Shown: positions 1 through 6,218 of the stretch, piece after piece
Layout: the number at the start of each line of letters is the position of its first letter
Position numbering within the stretch: position 1 is the first letter of the stretch
From: Prolixibacteraceae bacterium
GTDB taxonomy: Bacteria > Bacteroidota > Bacteroidia > Bacteroidales > Prolixibacteraceae
Reading direction: 5' to 3'
Length of the DNA stretch: 7,854 nucleotides
Assembly (NCBI GenBank): GCA_017998095.1
Contig: JAGODU010000181.1
Location: 1-7,854 of the forward strand
Notes under the pieces: model-generated
What the model saw: the letters and a program-made list of their open reading frames with translations, nothing else
The model's database searches: none
Told to the model about the DNA's origin: nothing
Translations under genes and position numbers: made by a program

Positions 1-51
1 AATGTAACAACATCAAAAGGATCAAGTACGCATAAGGTGGTGTTTGAATAA
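1..51 (+). CDS. C-terminal end of an unidentified protein (partial)
   Basis: An open frame enters from the left edge and reads NVTTSKGSSTHKVVFE before a TAA at 49-51. Only 16 residues are visible, so no family can be named. It lies on the same strand as the corA-like gene. About 70 bp separate its stop from the -7 box at 122-129, so the two genes probably have separate promoters. No convincing GC-rich terminator follows it; there is only an A-rich stretch near 61-66 and a T-run at 82-89 that could form a weak AT-only stem. Confidence 0.5.
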   Translation, partial: NVTTSKGSSTHKVVFE

Positions 52-121
52 AAGACAGATAAAAATATAACCATCCAGTCATTTTTTTTGTATTTGATGA
101 CTTATACCACATATTATTGTT

Positions 122-129
122 TACTTTTG
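122..129 (+). promoter_or_regulatory. Putative Bacteroidota -7 box for the corA leader
   Basis: TACTTTTG matches the phylum's TAnnTTTG -7 consensus exactly. The nearest TTTG upstream (93-96) is 25 bp away, longer than the usual 19-21 bp, so the -33 element is weak. A start near 134-137 would give a leader of roughly 120 nt before the corA ATG, unusually long for this window. Confidence 0.5.
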
Positions 130-157
130 CGACATTAATCAAAATTTAAAGTTCAAT

Positions 158-208
158 ATGGACGAAGGCCCGTATCATAGTAAAAGCAAGTTATTAATCC
201 TTCTTTAG
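158..208 (+). CDS. Candidate 16-residue leader peptide upstream of corA
   Basis: ATG at 158 opens MDEGPYHSKSKLLILL and stops at TAG 206-208, wholly inside the predicted corA leader. The ATG sits about 22 nt after the predicted transcription start and follows an A/T-rich stretch, as is usual for starts in this phylum. The N-terminus is acidic with an early proline (D2, E3, P5). Known enterobacterial leader peptides such as MgtL also carry an acidic/proline-rich N-terminus that makes ribosomes fall off at low magnesium. The stop codon overlaps the first bases of a segment (207-213) that can pair with the anti-Shine-Dalgarno strand. A 16-codon ORF can easily occur by chance, so this is a candidate only. 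Confidence 0.3.
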   Translation: MDEGPYHSKSKLLILL

Positions 209-250
209 GGGAGTCTTCTTTCTGCCTCCTTTAAAGATCTAAAAAGGAGG
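207..250 (+). promoter_or_regulatory. Shine-Dalgarno-sequestering hairpin with alternative pairing in the corA leader
   Basis: The ribosome binding site AAAGGAGG (243-250) is perfect and 7 nt from the ATG at 258. CCTCCTTT at 225-232 is its exact reverse complement, giving an uninterrupted 8-bp stem with a 10-nt loop that hides the whole site. AGGGGAG at 207-213 can instead pair with CTCCTTT at 226-232 (7 pairs, two of them G-U), which would free the ribosome site. The two structures exclude each other. No other gene in this window has a recognisable Shine-Dalgarno sequence, which makes this one stand out. The pairings are seen directly; the switching role is inferred. Confidence 0.5.
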
Positions 251-257
251 TAAAACC

Positions 258-1190
258 ATGATTAAATTTTATAAAAGTCTGGGTGGTATTTACGAACTCG
301 AACATGCAGAAAACAGTGGATGGATTAATGTTATTAATCCTACTGATGTTGAAATTGCCAGATTAAATAAAGAACTTGGGGTTCCTGAAGAGCTTATTAC
401 CGACATCCTTGACACTGACGAACGTCCGCGTCTTGAATATGACGATGACTGGTCTCTTCTTATCATTCGCATTCCGGTTCAAAACGTTTCTAACGGTGTT
501 CCTTTTATTACTGTTCCTCTTGCTGTATTTATTACTCCCGACAGGGTTATTACTATCTGCAATTCAGAAAACGAGGTTTTACCTTCGGATCAGCCTTCTT
601 TTTACAGGGGTCAGCATAAGCAAATAAAAGACCTTACAAATTTCATCCTTAATCTTTTTCTTAAATCATCTCATGTCTATCTGAAATATCTGAAGCAAAT
701 CAATCATTTGTCATCACAGATTGAAAAAGAACTTGAGAGATCTATCAGAAATGAGGAACTTCACCAGTTGCTTAATATGGAGAAAAGCCTTGTGTTCTTT
801 ATTACTTCATTGAGGGGAAATGATATTCTTCTTGCCAAATTCAGAAACTCAAGACTTTCGATTCTGAATGAGACAAACGAAGACCTGCTTGAAGATGCAA
901 TCATTGAAAGTAAACAGGCTGTGGATATGGTTCAGATTTATTCTGATATCCAAAGCGGCATGATGGATACTTTCGCTTCGGTAATTTCCAATAACCTTAA
1001 CGTTGTTATGAAACAACTGACTTCATATTCAATAATACTTATGATACCTACCTTGATAGCAAGTATTTATGGTATGAACGTTAAAAACTCACTTGAAAAT
1101 AATAGCTGGGCTTTCTGGGGAATCCTTTTGTTTTCAGCTGTTGCTGCCTTTAGCGGTATTTATTTTTTCAGAAAGAAGAAATACTTTTGA
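258..1190 (+). CDS. corA: CorA family divalent cation (Mg2+/Co2+) transporter
   Basis: This 310-residue protein is an inner-membrane channel of the CorA family, which forms pentamers that let Mg2+ (and often Co2+ or Ni2+) into the cell. The family signature YGMN is at 271-274, at the end of the first membrane helix (about 251-271). A second helix runs about 283-303, and the protein ends in a basic cytoplasmic tail (RKKKYF). The N-terminal 1-150 is the mixed alpha/beta cytoplasmic domain, and 150-250 is the long stalk helix, rich in charged residues. The loop after GMN (VKNSLENNSW) lacks the MPE sequence seen in many CorA proteins, so metal preference cannot be assigned. Length is normal. The start is fixed by a perfect AAAGGAGG 7 nt upstream, itself buried in a hairpin, which suggests control of translation. 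Confidence 0.93.
   Translation: MIKFYKSLGGIYELEHAENSGWINVINPTDVEIARLNKELGVPEELITDILDTDERPRLEYDDDWSLLIIRIPVQNVSNGVPFITVPLAVFITPDRVITICNSENEVLPSDQPSFYRGQHKQIKDLTNFILNLFLKSSHVYLKYLKQINHLSSQIEKELERSIRNEELHQLLNMEKSLVFFITSLRGNDILLAKFRNSRLSILNETNEDLLEDAIIESKQAVDMVQIYSDIQSGMMDTFASVISNNLNVVMKQLTSYSIILMIPTLIASIYGMNVKNSLENNSWAFWGILLFSAVAAFSGIYFFRKKKYF
1182..1189 (+). promoter_or_regulatory. Possible -7 box for the GH2 gene, overlapping the corA stop
   Basis: TACTTTTG fits TAnnTTTG exactly and overlaps the last codons and stop of corA (TAC TTT TGA). Transcription would start near 1195 and give a leader of about 28 nt before the GH2 ATG. No clear TTG/TTTG lies 19-21 bp upstream, and the match could simply come from the coding sequence. 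The alternative is cotranscription with corA across the 32-bp gap, where no terminator is seen. Confidence 0.3.
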
Positions 1191-1222
1191 TTTAGTTTTT
1201 TATTGAAAATAAAATTGCAGCT

Positions 1223-3646
1223 ATGAAGAATTTAATTGTTTTTTTCCTTGCAGTTCTTGTAATGTCATGTGTTTCTGAAAATACAGACAAGCAATTTGAG
1301 AAGCTTAAATTTGATTATGACTGGAAATTTTCATTGGGAGATCAGCCGGATGCCTTTAAAATTGATTTTAATGACAGTAGTTGGCGTGCTATTGATGTTC
1401 CTCATGATTTTAGTATAGAGCAGCCATTTGATTCGTTAAATCCATCAGGAACGAGTGGAGCTTATGCATACGGGGGTATTGGCTGGTACAGAAAGCATTT
1501 TGTCATTCCGGAAAAATATAAAGGGAAAAGGTTTGAAATTCAGTTTAACGGTGTATATCGAAATGCAGAGGTCTGGCTTAACGGCCAGCAACTTGGAGTA
1601 AGGCCTTACGGTTATTCTACATTTCGTTTAAATTTAACTGCTTTTCTTAATGAACCGGGGAAAGATAATGTTATTGCAGTTCGGGTTAATACCAAAGATC
1701 AACCTAATTCAAGATGGTACACAGGTTCAGGAATCTATCGCCATGTGTGGTTAAAAGTTTCAGACCTGACTCATTTTGTTTCTGACGGCGTGTTTGTAAA
1801 AACTGTGAGTGCAAATAAAGATAACGCTGAAATTTCTGCTTCCATAGAAATAAAAAATGATAAGATTAAGCCGGAGAAATGTATCCTTACTACTCAGATT
1901 TTAAATTCAAAGGGAGAAGTAGTTGCTGAACAAGCATCTTCTTTTAACATAGTTGCTGAAGAATTTTTTCTTTTAAATCAGAAATTCAATATAGCAAACC
2001 CTGTTATATGGTCGCTTGAAAATCCAAGTTTATACAAGCTTAAGAGTGTACTTGAAAATAAAAACGGAATATTAGAAACGTACGAACAAAATATAGGTAT
2101 CAGGACATTTAGTTTTGATGCAGAAAAGGGTTTCTTTCTTAATGGCAAACATATAAAGTTGAAAGGAGTTAATAATCATCATGATGGTGGACCTCTTGGT
2201 TCGGCTTGTTATGATTATACTTTTGAAAGACAATTGAAAATATTAAAGAGTATGGGTTGCAATGCAATAAGGATGAGTCATAATCCGCCTGCTCCCGAAT
2301 TGCTTGATTGTGCTGATAGTCTTGGTTTTTTGGTTATAGACGAGATCTTTGATGAATGGACATACGGAAAAACCAAGTTTGGCTATTCATTGAATTTCAA
2401 CGATTGGTATGCAAAAGATGTTACATCATGGATTCGGAGGGACAGAAATCATCCATCTGTAATAGCATGGAGTTTAGGCAATGAAGTGCCTGAGCAGAAG
2501 GCAGAAGATGGAAAATCAATATTGGAAAAGATAAGAAAGGTTGCTCAGAAAAGCGATTCAACACGACCATTTACTTCAGCCTGTAATGAAGTTCCCGGGG
2601 TAAATGCAACAGGATTCTATGAATTTCTTGATATCATGGGATATAACTATCAGGAAAGGATGTACGCTGAAGATCATGTTAAATATCCTGGCAGGGTTAT
2701 TTATGGTTCAGAAACAGCAATATACCCTTATCATCCTGGTAATGAATTTCCATTACATACTTATGAAGAGTGGCTTGAAGGACAACTTTCCGGTTATGTT
2801 GCAGGAGAGTTTTTATGGACTGGTTTTGACTATCTTGGAGAAGCAGGAATAGGGAAGGGTGGTACATCGACAGAACCCTGGAAATATTGGCCTAAATGGC
2901 CGTGGAGGAGTGCTGTTTGTGGTGTGGTCGACTTATGTGGTTTTGATAAACCTGCTTATTGGTTTAGAAAAGCTTTATGGAGCAATGAACCGGTTGTTTA
3001 TATTTCTGTGCCTTATAATAAAAGTGCATGCGATATTCAAAAAGCACCATTCTGGGGATGGCCTGATGTATGGAGTCATTGGAATCATGATAAAGAAGGT
3101 GAAATACTGAAGGTTCATGTTTACACCAATTGTAAAGAGAATGAACTATTTCTGAATGGAAAATCGCTGGGAAAGAAAGAATGGGATATCAGAAAAGAAG
3201 CTTTCCTGACATGGGATGTTCCATATTCAGCGGGTAAGCTGGAGATAGCAGGTGTTTCTGAAGATGGAAAGAAAGTGAATTATACAGTTGAAACGACAGG
3301 ACAGCCTTATGCTCTTAAAATAACATCAGAAAAAGAAGTTTTAAAAGCTGACAGGCAAGACGTTTCATATATTAAAGTTGAGGTTGTTGATGAAAAGGGA
3401 AGTATAATTCCATTTGCTGATAATAAAATAAAGATTGAAGTTGAAGGAGCAGGAAAACTTGTTTCCGTTGGAAACGGGAATCCGGAATCACATACATCAT
3501 TTAAGGGTGATCAAATGGAAGCTTATCATGGAAGATTTCTTGCTATTGTAAGTGCAAAAGAAGAGAAGGGAAATTTGATGATAAAAGCATCTGCAGATGG
3601 ATTAAAATCTGCAGAAATATCAATAAAAGTTGGCAATAAGAAATAA
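1223..3646 (+). CDS. Lipoprotein glycoside hydrolase family 2, beta-galactosidase-like
   Basis: This 807-residue exported enzyme has a type II signal peptide: a hydrophobic segment and lipobox LVMSC, with the lipidated cysteine at 16. GH2 domains follow in the standard order: N-terminal jelly roll about 25-180 (WYTGSGIYRHVWL at 165-177), Ig-like sandwich about 185-295, and TIM barrel about 300-590. The barrel has RMSHNPPAPELLDCADSLGF at 350-369, general acid/base Glu421 in GNE, and nucleophile Glu497 in YGSE. Two beta-sandwich domains end the protein (about 610-690, DUF4982-like, and about 695-803, bacterial Ig-like). All catalytic residues are present, so it should be active. The overall form matches Bacteroidota beta-galactosidases of polysaccharide degradation, but other GH2 activities (beta-glucuronidase, for example) cannot be excluded. 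The likely site is the periplasm or outer membrane. It starts 32 bp after corA without a Shine-Dalgarno. No SusC/D or regulator is adjacent. Confidence 0.93.
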   Translation: MKNLIVFFLAVLVMSCVSENTDKQFEKLKFDYDWKFSLGDQPDAFKIDFNDSSWRAIDVPHDFSIEQPFDSLNPSGTSGAYAYGGIGWYRKHFVIPEKYKGKRFEIQFNGVYRNAEVWLNGQQLGVRPYGYSTFRLNLTAFLNEPGKDNVIAVRVNTKDQPNSRWYTGSGIYRHVWLKVSDLTHFVSDGVFVKTVSANKDNAEISASIEIKNDKIKPEKCILTTQILNSKGEVVAEQASSFNIVAEEFFLLNQKFNIANPVIWSLENPSLYKLKSVLENKNGILETYEQNIGIRTFSFDAEKGFFLNGKHIKLKGVNNHHDGGPLGSACYDYTFERQLKILKSMGCNAIRMSHNPPAPELLDCADSLGFLVIDEIFDEWTYGKTKFGYSLNFNDWYAKDVTSWIRRDRNHPSVIAWSLGNEVPEQKAEDGKSILEKIRKVAQKSDSTRPFTSACNEVPGVNATGFYEFLDIMGYNYQERMYAEDHVKYPGRVIYGSETAIYPYHPGNEFPLHTYEEWLEGQLSGYVAGEFLWTGFDYLGEAGIGKGGTSTEPWKYWPKWPWRSAVCGVVDLCGFDKPAYWFRKALWSNEPVVYISVPYNKSACDIQKAPFWGWPDVWSHWNHDKEGEILKVHVYTNCKENELFLNGKSLGKKEWDIRKEAFLTWDVPYSAGKLEIAGVSEDGKKVNYTVETTGQPYALKITSEKEVLKADRQDVSYIKVEVVDEKGSIIPFADNKIKIEVEGAGKLVSVGNGNPESHTSFKGDQMEAYHGRFLAIVSAKEEKGNLMIKASADGLKSAEISIKVGNKK

Positions 3647-3658
3647 AAGTCAAAACTG

Positions 3659-4003
3659 CTATCCCCCTGATTTTTTGGCTTTATAGCCTTCTTTTTTTAA
3701 GATATCCATTATTTTGTCACGGTGGTCGCCCTGAATAAGAATTTCATTATCTTTTACCGATCCTCCAACACCGCATTTGGTTTTGAGCAGACGTCCCAAT
3801 TCTTTAAGGTCGTCTTCATTGCCAATAAAGCCGGTTATAAGTGTTACAGATTTACCTGCACGTTGTTTTCTGTCTAAACTGACCCTTAAATCTTGTTTTC
3901 CGGGAGGTAAAGTATCAGCCTCATCTTCTTTCTGATGTTCATAATTAAAATCAGGATTGGTTGAGAATACAACACCAAGCCTTTCTTTCCAGTCGTTAGC
4001 CAT
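3659..4003 (-). CDS. yciH: SUI1/eIF1-like translation factor (YciH family)
   Basis: This 114-residue protein carries the SUI1 fold shared with eukaryotic initiation factor 1. The signature is clear: basic loop RKQRAGK at 45-51, then VTLITGF at 53-59 and KCGVGGSVKDNE to GDHRD at about 76-96. In eIF1 the basic loop faces the ribosomal P site and helps check start-codon pairing. Bacterial YciH proteins have been linked to initiation fidelity and stress-related translation control, but the role in Bacteroidota is not established. The first 40 residues are acidic and probably flexible; the length is normal for the family. No Shine-Dalgarno is present. The gene converges on the GH2 gene with only 12 bp between stop codons and is divergent from the methyltransferase. 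Confidence 0.92.
   Translation of the reverse strand: MANDWKERLGVVFSTNPDFNYEHQKEDEADTLPPGKQDLRVSLDRKQRAGKSVTLITGFIGNEDDLKELGRLLKTKCGVGGSVKDNEILIQGDHRDKIMDILKKEGYKAKKSGG
3677..3698 (+). terminator. Weak candidate terminator for the GH2 gene inside the convergent gene
   Basis: GGCT (3677-3680) and AGCC (3685-3688) form a 4-bp stem with a TTAT loop, followed by a T-rich tail to 3698. It lies about 30 bp past the GH2 stop, in the 3' end of the oppositely oriented SUI1-like gene, where it encodes lysine-rich codons. The stem is short, so it may be inefficient or fortuitous. Confidence 0.25.
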
Positions 4004-4019
4004 ATTGTGTATTTTTTTG

Positions 4020-4050
4020 CATAGATACGAATTGAGTTGGAAATATTCAA
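4020..4050 (-). promoter_or_regulatory. Putative promoter of the SUI1-like gene
   Basis: On the - strand, TATCTATG (4027-4020) fits TAnnTTTG at 7 of 8 positions, and a TTG (4050-4048) lies 20 bp upstream of it. The start would fall near 4013-4015, leaving only about 10 nt before the ATG at 4003. The promoter overlaps the divergent + strand promoter at 4037-4068. Confidence 0.35.
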
Positions 4051-4068
4051 TTATTAGGTATATATTTG
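4037..4068 (+). promoter_or_regulatory. Putative promoter of the methyltransferase leader
   Basis: TATATTTG at 4061-4068 matches TAnnTTTG exactly, and TTG at 4037-4039 is 21 bp upstream, a good Bacteroidota spacing. Transcription would start near 4074-4076 and produce a leader of about 155 nt. A second, poorer -7-like site (TATAATTG, 4155-4162, 7 of 8) lies closer to the gene and could give a short transcript that bypasses the terminator-like hairpin. Confidence 0.5.
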
Positions 4069-4084
4069 TGTTGTAATTTGATTT

Positions 4085-4114
4085 ATGAAACTAACTTCAT
4101 TGAGATCGGCATAA
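4085..4114 (+). CDS. Candidate 9-residue leader peptide before the methyltransferase
   Basis: ATG at 4085 opens MKLTSLRSA and stops at TAA 4112-4114. The predicted transcript starts about 10 nt upstream. The stop codon overlaps the first two bases of the terminator-like stem (4113-4118), so a ribosome terminating there would sit on the hairpin. This is the geometry of an attenuator, but such short ORFs are common by chance and no diagnostic codon run is present. Confidence 0.2.
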   Translation: MKLTSLRSA

Positions 4115-4134
4115 AGCCGGGTTAAGGCTTTTTT
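4107..4134 (+). terminator. Terminator-like hairpin with alternative pairings in the methyltransferase leader
   Basis: AAAGCC (4113-4118) pairs with GGCTTT (4126-4131) across a 7-nt loop, and the T-run continues to 4134. It lies only about 40-60 nt after the predicted transcription start and about 95 bp before the gene. Two pairings compete for the same bases: CGGC (4107-4110) with GCCG (4116-4119), and GCCGGG (4116-4121) with CCCGGC (4166-4171), 6 bp and all G-C. The site could be an attenuator or could end a roughly 60-nt small RNA. Confidence 0.4.
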
Positions 4135-4228
4135 ACTTTTCAGCAGCAATCGTTTATAATTGCAGCCCGGCAATCTATTCTTCTATTTTCAATAAAATTT
4201 TTTACAACAATTTTTAAAATTTACAATC

Positions 4229-4978
4229 ATGACACAATGGTATGAAGCATTGTTTACAAACTATGCTGAAAAATATGAAGAAGAATTATTTACAAAAGGA
4301 ACACTCAAGGAAGTTGATTTCATTGAGAATGAGATAAAGTTCAATAAAAAATGCAGGATTTTGGATGTAGGATGCGGTACAGGCAGACATTCAATTGAAC
4401 TTGCCAAAAGGGGTTACACTGTTACAGGAATTGACTTGTCGGACAATATGCTTGACAAAGCCAGATCCAATGCTAGAGAAGCAGGAGTAGAAGTTACTTT
4501 CATGCAAGCTGATGCAAGGGATTTCAATTTCAATGAAAAGTTTGACTTAGTTATTATGCTTTGTGAAGGCGGGTTTTCGCTGATGGAAACTGACATGATG
4601 AATTTCAACATATTAAAGAATGCAGTTAATTCATTATCCGGTTCAGCAAAATTTATTTTTACCTGTCTGAACGCGTTATTCCCCTTGTTTCATTCTGTCC
4701 GCGACTTCATTCTTGAAGGAGGGGCAAGCAATTATAACGGAAGCTTTGATTTGATTCAATTCAGAGAATATTCTGATTATACTGTTACAGACGACAGTGG
4801 TAATGTTTTAGATTTGAAATGCAATGAAAGGTACTTTGCGCCTTCTGAAATAAGTTTTATGCTTTCTATTCTTGGAATTTCAAAAGTTGAAATTTTCGGA
4901 TTTGAAACAGGAAACTTTTCACGAGGCAATATGTCGCTTACCGACAGTTTTGAATTGCTGGTAATAGCTGAAAAATAG
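4229..4978 (+). CDS. Class I SAM-dependent methyltransferase
   Basis: This 249-residue cytoplasmic protein has the Rossmann-like fold of class I methyltransferases. Motif I, which binds S-adenosylmethionine, is ILDVGCGTG at 44-52. The acidic residue ending strand 2 that holds the ribose is Asp69 in GIDLS. QADARDF (94-100) fits the adenine-contacting motif, and FDLVIMLCEGGFSLM (105-119) fits motif IV. Residues 145-215 form a substrate-side insertion with no recognised signature, so substrate and product are unknown; small-molecule methylation is the commonest role of this general type. Length is normal. The gene starts without a Shine-Dalgarno, has a long leader with possible attenuation, and ends at a strong terminator, so it is probably monocistronic. 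Neighbours give no clear clue to its pathway. Confidence 0.88.
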   Translation: MTQWYEALFTNYAEKYEEELFTKGTLKEVDFIENEIKFNKKCRILDVGCGTGRHSIELAKRGYTVTGIDLSDNMLDKARSNAREAGVEVTFMQADARDFNFNEKFDLVIMLCEGGFSLMETDMMNFNILKNAVNSLSGSAKFIFTCLNALFPLFHSVRDFILEGGASNYNGSFDLIQFREYSDYTVTDDSGNVLDLKCNERYFAPSEISFMLSILGISKVEIFGFETGNFSRGNMSLTDSFELLVIAEK

Positions 4979-4985
4979 TGATATG

Positions 4986-5017
4986 AAACTCCGGTTTGAA
5001 AAAGCCGGAGTTTTTTT
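4986..5017 (+). terminator. Strong intrinsic terminator after the methyltransferase
   Basis: AAACTCCGG (4986-4994) pairs perfectly with CCGGAGTTT (5005-5013). The stem extends inward by a G-U and two A-U pairs to 12 bp closed by a GAAA tetraloop (4998-5001). The T-run reaches 5017. It begins 8 bp past the stop codon. Confidence 0.9.
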
Positions 5018-5026
5018 ATATGTTTA
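4995..5026 (+). promoter_or_regulatory. Putative promoter of the esterase gene, nested in the terminator
   Basis: TATGTTTA (5019-5026) fits TAnnTTTG at 7 of 8 positions, and TTTG (4995-4998) lies 20 bp upstream. The -33 box is therefore in the loop side of the preceding terminator. Start would be near 5031-5033, about 20 nt before the ATG at 5052. No other promoter fits in the 34 bp left after the terminator. Confidence 0.4.
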
Positions 5027-5051
5027 GCTTGCAATAAAGAATAATACTGAT

Positions 5052-6173
5052 ATGAAATTTAAAAATGCAACTATCGGAACATTAATATCTCATTGTTTTT
5101 TAGTGGGAGTAGTAATATGTTCTTTAATATCATGTAACAACAAAATGAAAAACGTAAGGGATGAATCTGAACTGATTTCTTCAGGAGATAGCAGAATTCA
5201 TTATACAGGAAGGATGGATTTCAGTTACCCGGATCAAGTTAGGTTTTCCGGAGCCGGAGCTTATATTGAAGCAGGTTTCTCCGGTACATGTTTGAAGATG
5301 GATATGGGTGAAGGTTCAGGGATGAATTACATTCAGGTAGTAGTTGATGATAAAGAACCAGTAAGAATTCAGTTGAAAAAAGGAAGAAATACTTATGTTC
5401 TTGCAGAGAATCTTAATGAAGGAAATCATAAGGTATTAATTTGCAAAGATACTGAAGCAGCCATGGGGTATTTGCAGTTCTTTGGTTTTTACTGTAAGAA
5501 TTTGGTTGAATTAAATAATCTCCCTGAAAGAAAAATTGAGTGTTATGGAAATTCAATAACAGTGGGAGCAAAGATGCTTGAGGGAGAACCATGCGATCAG
5601 ACAAACAATAATATAAACTGGAATGCTGCTAACAGTGCTTATAATTCATATGGAGCACTAACAGCCAGAATGCTTGATGCACGCTGGCAGCTTACAGCCT
5701 GGTCGGGTATAGGTTTGATTAACAGTTGCTGTAACATGACAGTAACAATGCCAGATGTTTACGATCGCTTATATCTGGAAAAGGATACATTAAAATGGGA
5801 TTTTTCAAAATATATTCCTGATGTAGTAACAATTTGTCTGGGGCAAAATGACGGCCCGGAAATAGTTTTATCTGACGAATATAAGGGAAAGTATGAATTG
5901 TTTATTGCATCTCTTCGTTCAAAATATCCTGAAGCTTCAATATTTTGTCTTACCAGTCCGATGGCAGATGAAAAATTATTGGCAGCAATGAATCAGGTAT
6001 TAAATGGAATAGTTGATAAGTATAATGTTTCCGGTGATAGCAGGGTATATAAAGTTGAACTTCCACATGGAATGTGTGGGGGATGTATAAATCAGGGTCA
6101 TCCGGGAAAGGCAGAGCACGAACAGATTGCTCAGGTGCTGACTAAGGAAATAAAACTAAAAATGAATTGGTAG
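5052..6173 (+). CDS. Lipoprotein SGNH hydrolase, carbohydrate esterase family 2-like
   Basis: This 373-residue exported protein has a hydrophobic segment about 9-27 and lipobox LISC with the cysteine at 28. Residues about 45-150 form the beta-sandwich that precedes the catalytic domain in CE2 esterases. The SGNH domain (about 160-370) shows block I ECYGNSITVG with nucleophile Ser168, the CE2-typical YGALTAR at 200-206, block II glycine in SGIG (218-221), TMPDVYDR at 232-239, block III LGQND with Asn266, and the catalytic His350 in GHPG. CE2 enzymes remove acetyl groups from hemicellulose sugars; that activity is inferred here. Two deviations are visible: block I has GNS instead of GDS, and the Asp normally two residues before His is Gln348. 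Some CE2 enzymes work with a Ser-His dyad, so activity is still plausible. It could support the GH2 enzyme upstream, although a separate transcript is expected. Confidence 0.82.
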   Translation: MKFKNATIGTLISHCFLVGVVICSLISCNNKMKNVRDESELISSGDSRIHYTGRMDFSYPDQVRFSGAGAYIEAGFSGTCLKMDMGEGSGMNYIQVVVDDKEPVRIQLKKGRNTYVLAENLNEGNHKVLICKDTEAAMGYLQFFGFYCKNLVELNNLPERKIECYGNSITVGAKMLEGEPCDQTNNNINWNAANSAYNSYGALTARMLDARWQLTAWSGIGLINSCCNMTVTMPDVYDRLYLEKDTLKWDFSKYIPDVVTICLGQNDGPEIVLSDEYKGKYELFIASLRSKYPEASIFCLTSPMADEKLLAAMNQVLNGIVDKYNVSGDSRVYKVELPHGMCGGCINQGHPGKAEHEQIAQVLTKEIKLKMNW

Positions 6174-6182
6174 TTTTAAAAG

Positions 6183-6213
6183 AAAAAGCTCTGAATGAAT
6201 CAGAGCTTTTTTC
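6183..6213. terminator. Bidirectional intrinsic terminator between esterase and tRNA-Trp
   Basis: AAAAAGCTCTGA (6183-6194) and TCAGAGCTTTTT (6200-6211) form a perfect 12-bp stem with a 5-nt loop. T-runs exist on both strands, so it can end the esterase transcript on + and the tRNA transcript on -. It starts 9 bp past the esterase stop and ends 8 bp before the 3' end of the tRNA. Confidence 0.88.
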
Positions 6214-6218
6214 TTCAG

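Noticed and set aside
61..89. Terminator for the left-edge gene (AAAAAT paired with ATTTTT)
   Set aside because: The stem is only A-T pairs with a long loop, too weak to call.
376..627. Overlapping + strand frame in corA encoding a Leu/Phe-rich stretch
   Set aside because: It lies in another frame of a clearly conserved gene; the hydrophobic composition comes from T-rich codons of corA. No start signal of its own.
2604..3110. Two + strand frames inside the GH2 barrel region
   Set aside because: Out of frame with an intact GH2 enzyme whose catalytic residues and domains are continuous; no family resemblance.
4414..5034. Two - strand frames across the methyltransferase and its terminator
   Set aside because: Antisense to a well-supported gene; one crosses a strong terminator. 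No recognisable motif.
1223..6173. Polysaccharide utilisation locus built around the GH2 and CE2-like lipoproteins
   Set aside because: No SusC/SusD pair, hybrid two-component or ECF/anti-sigma regulator is present, and unrelated genes on the other strand and a terminator lie between the two enzymes.
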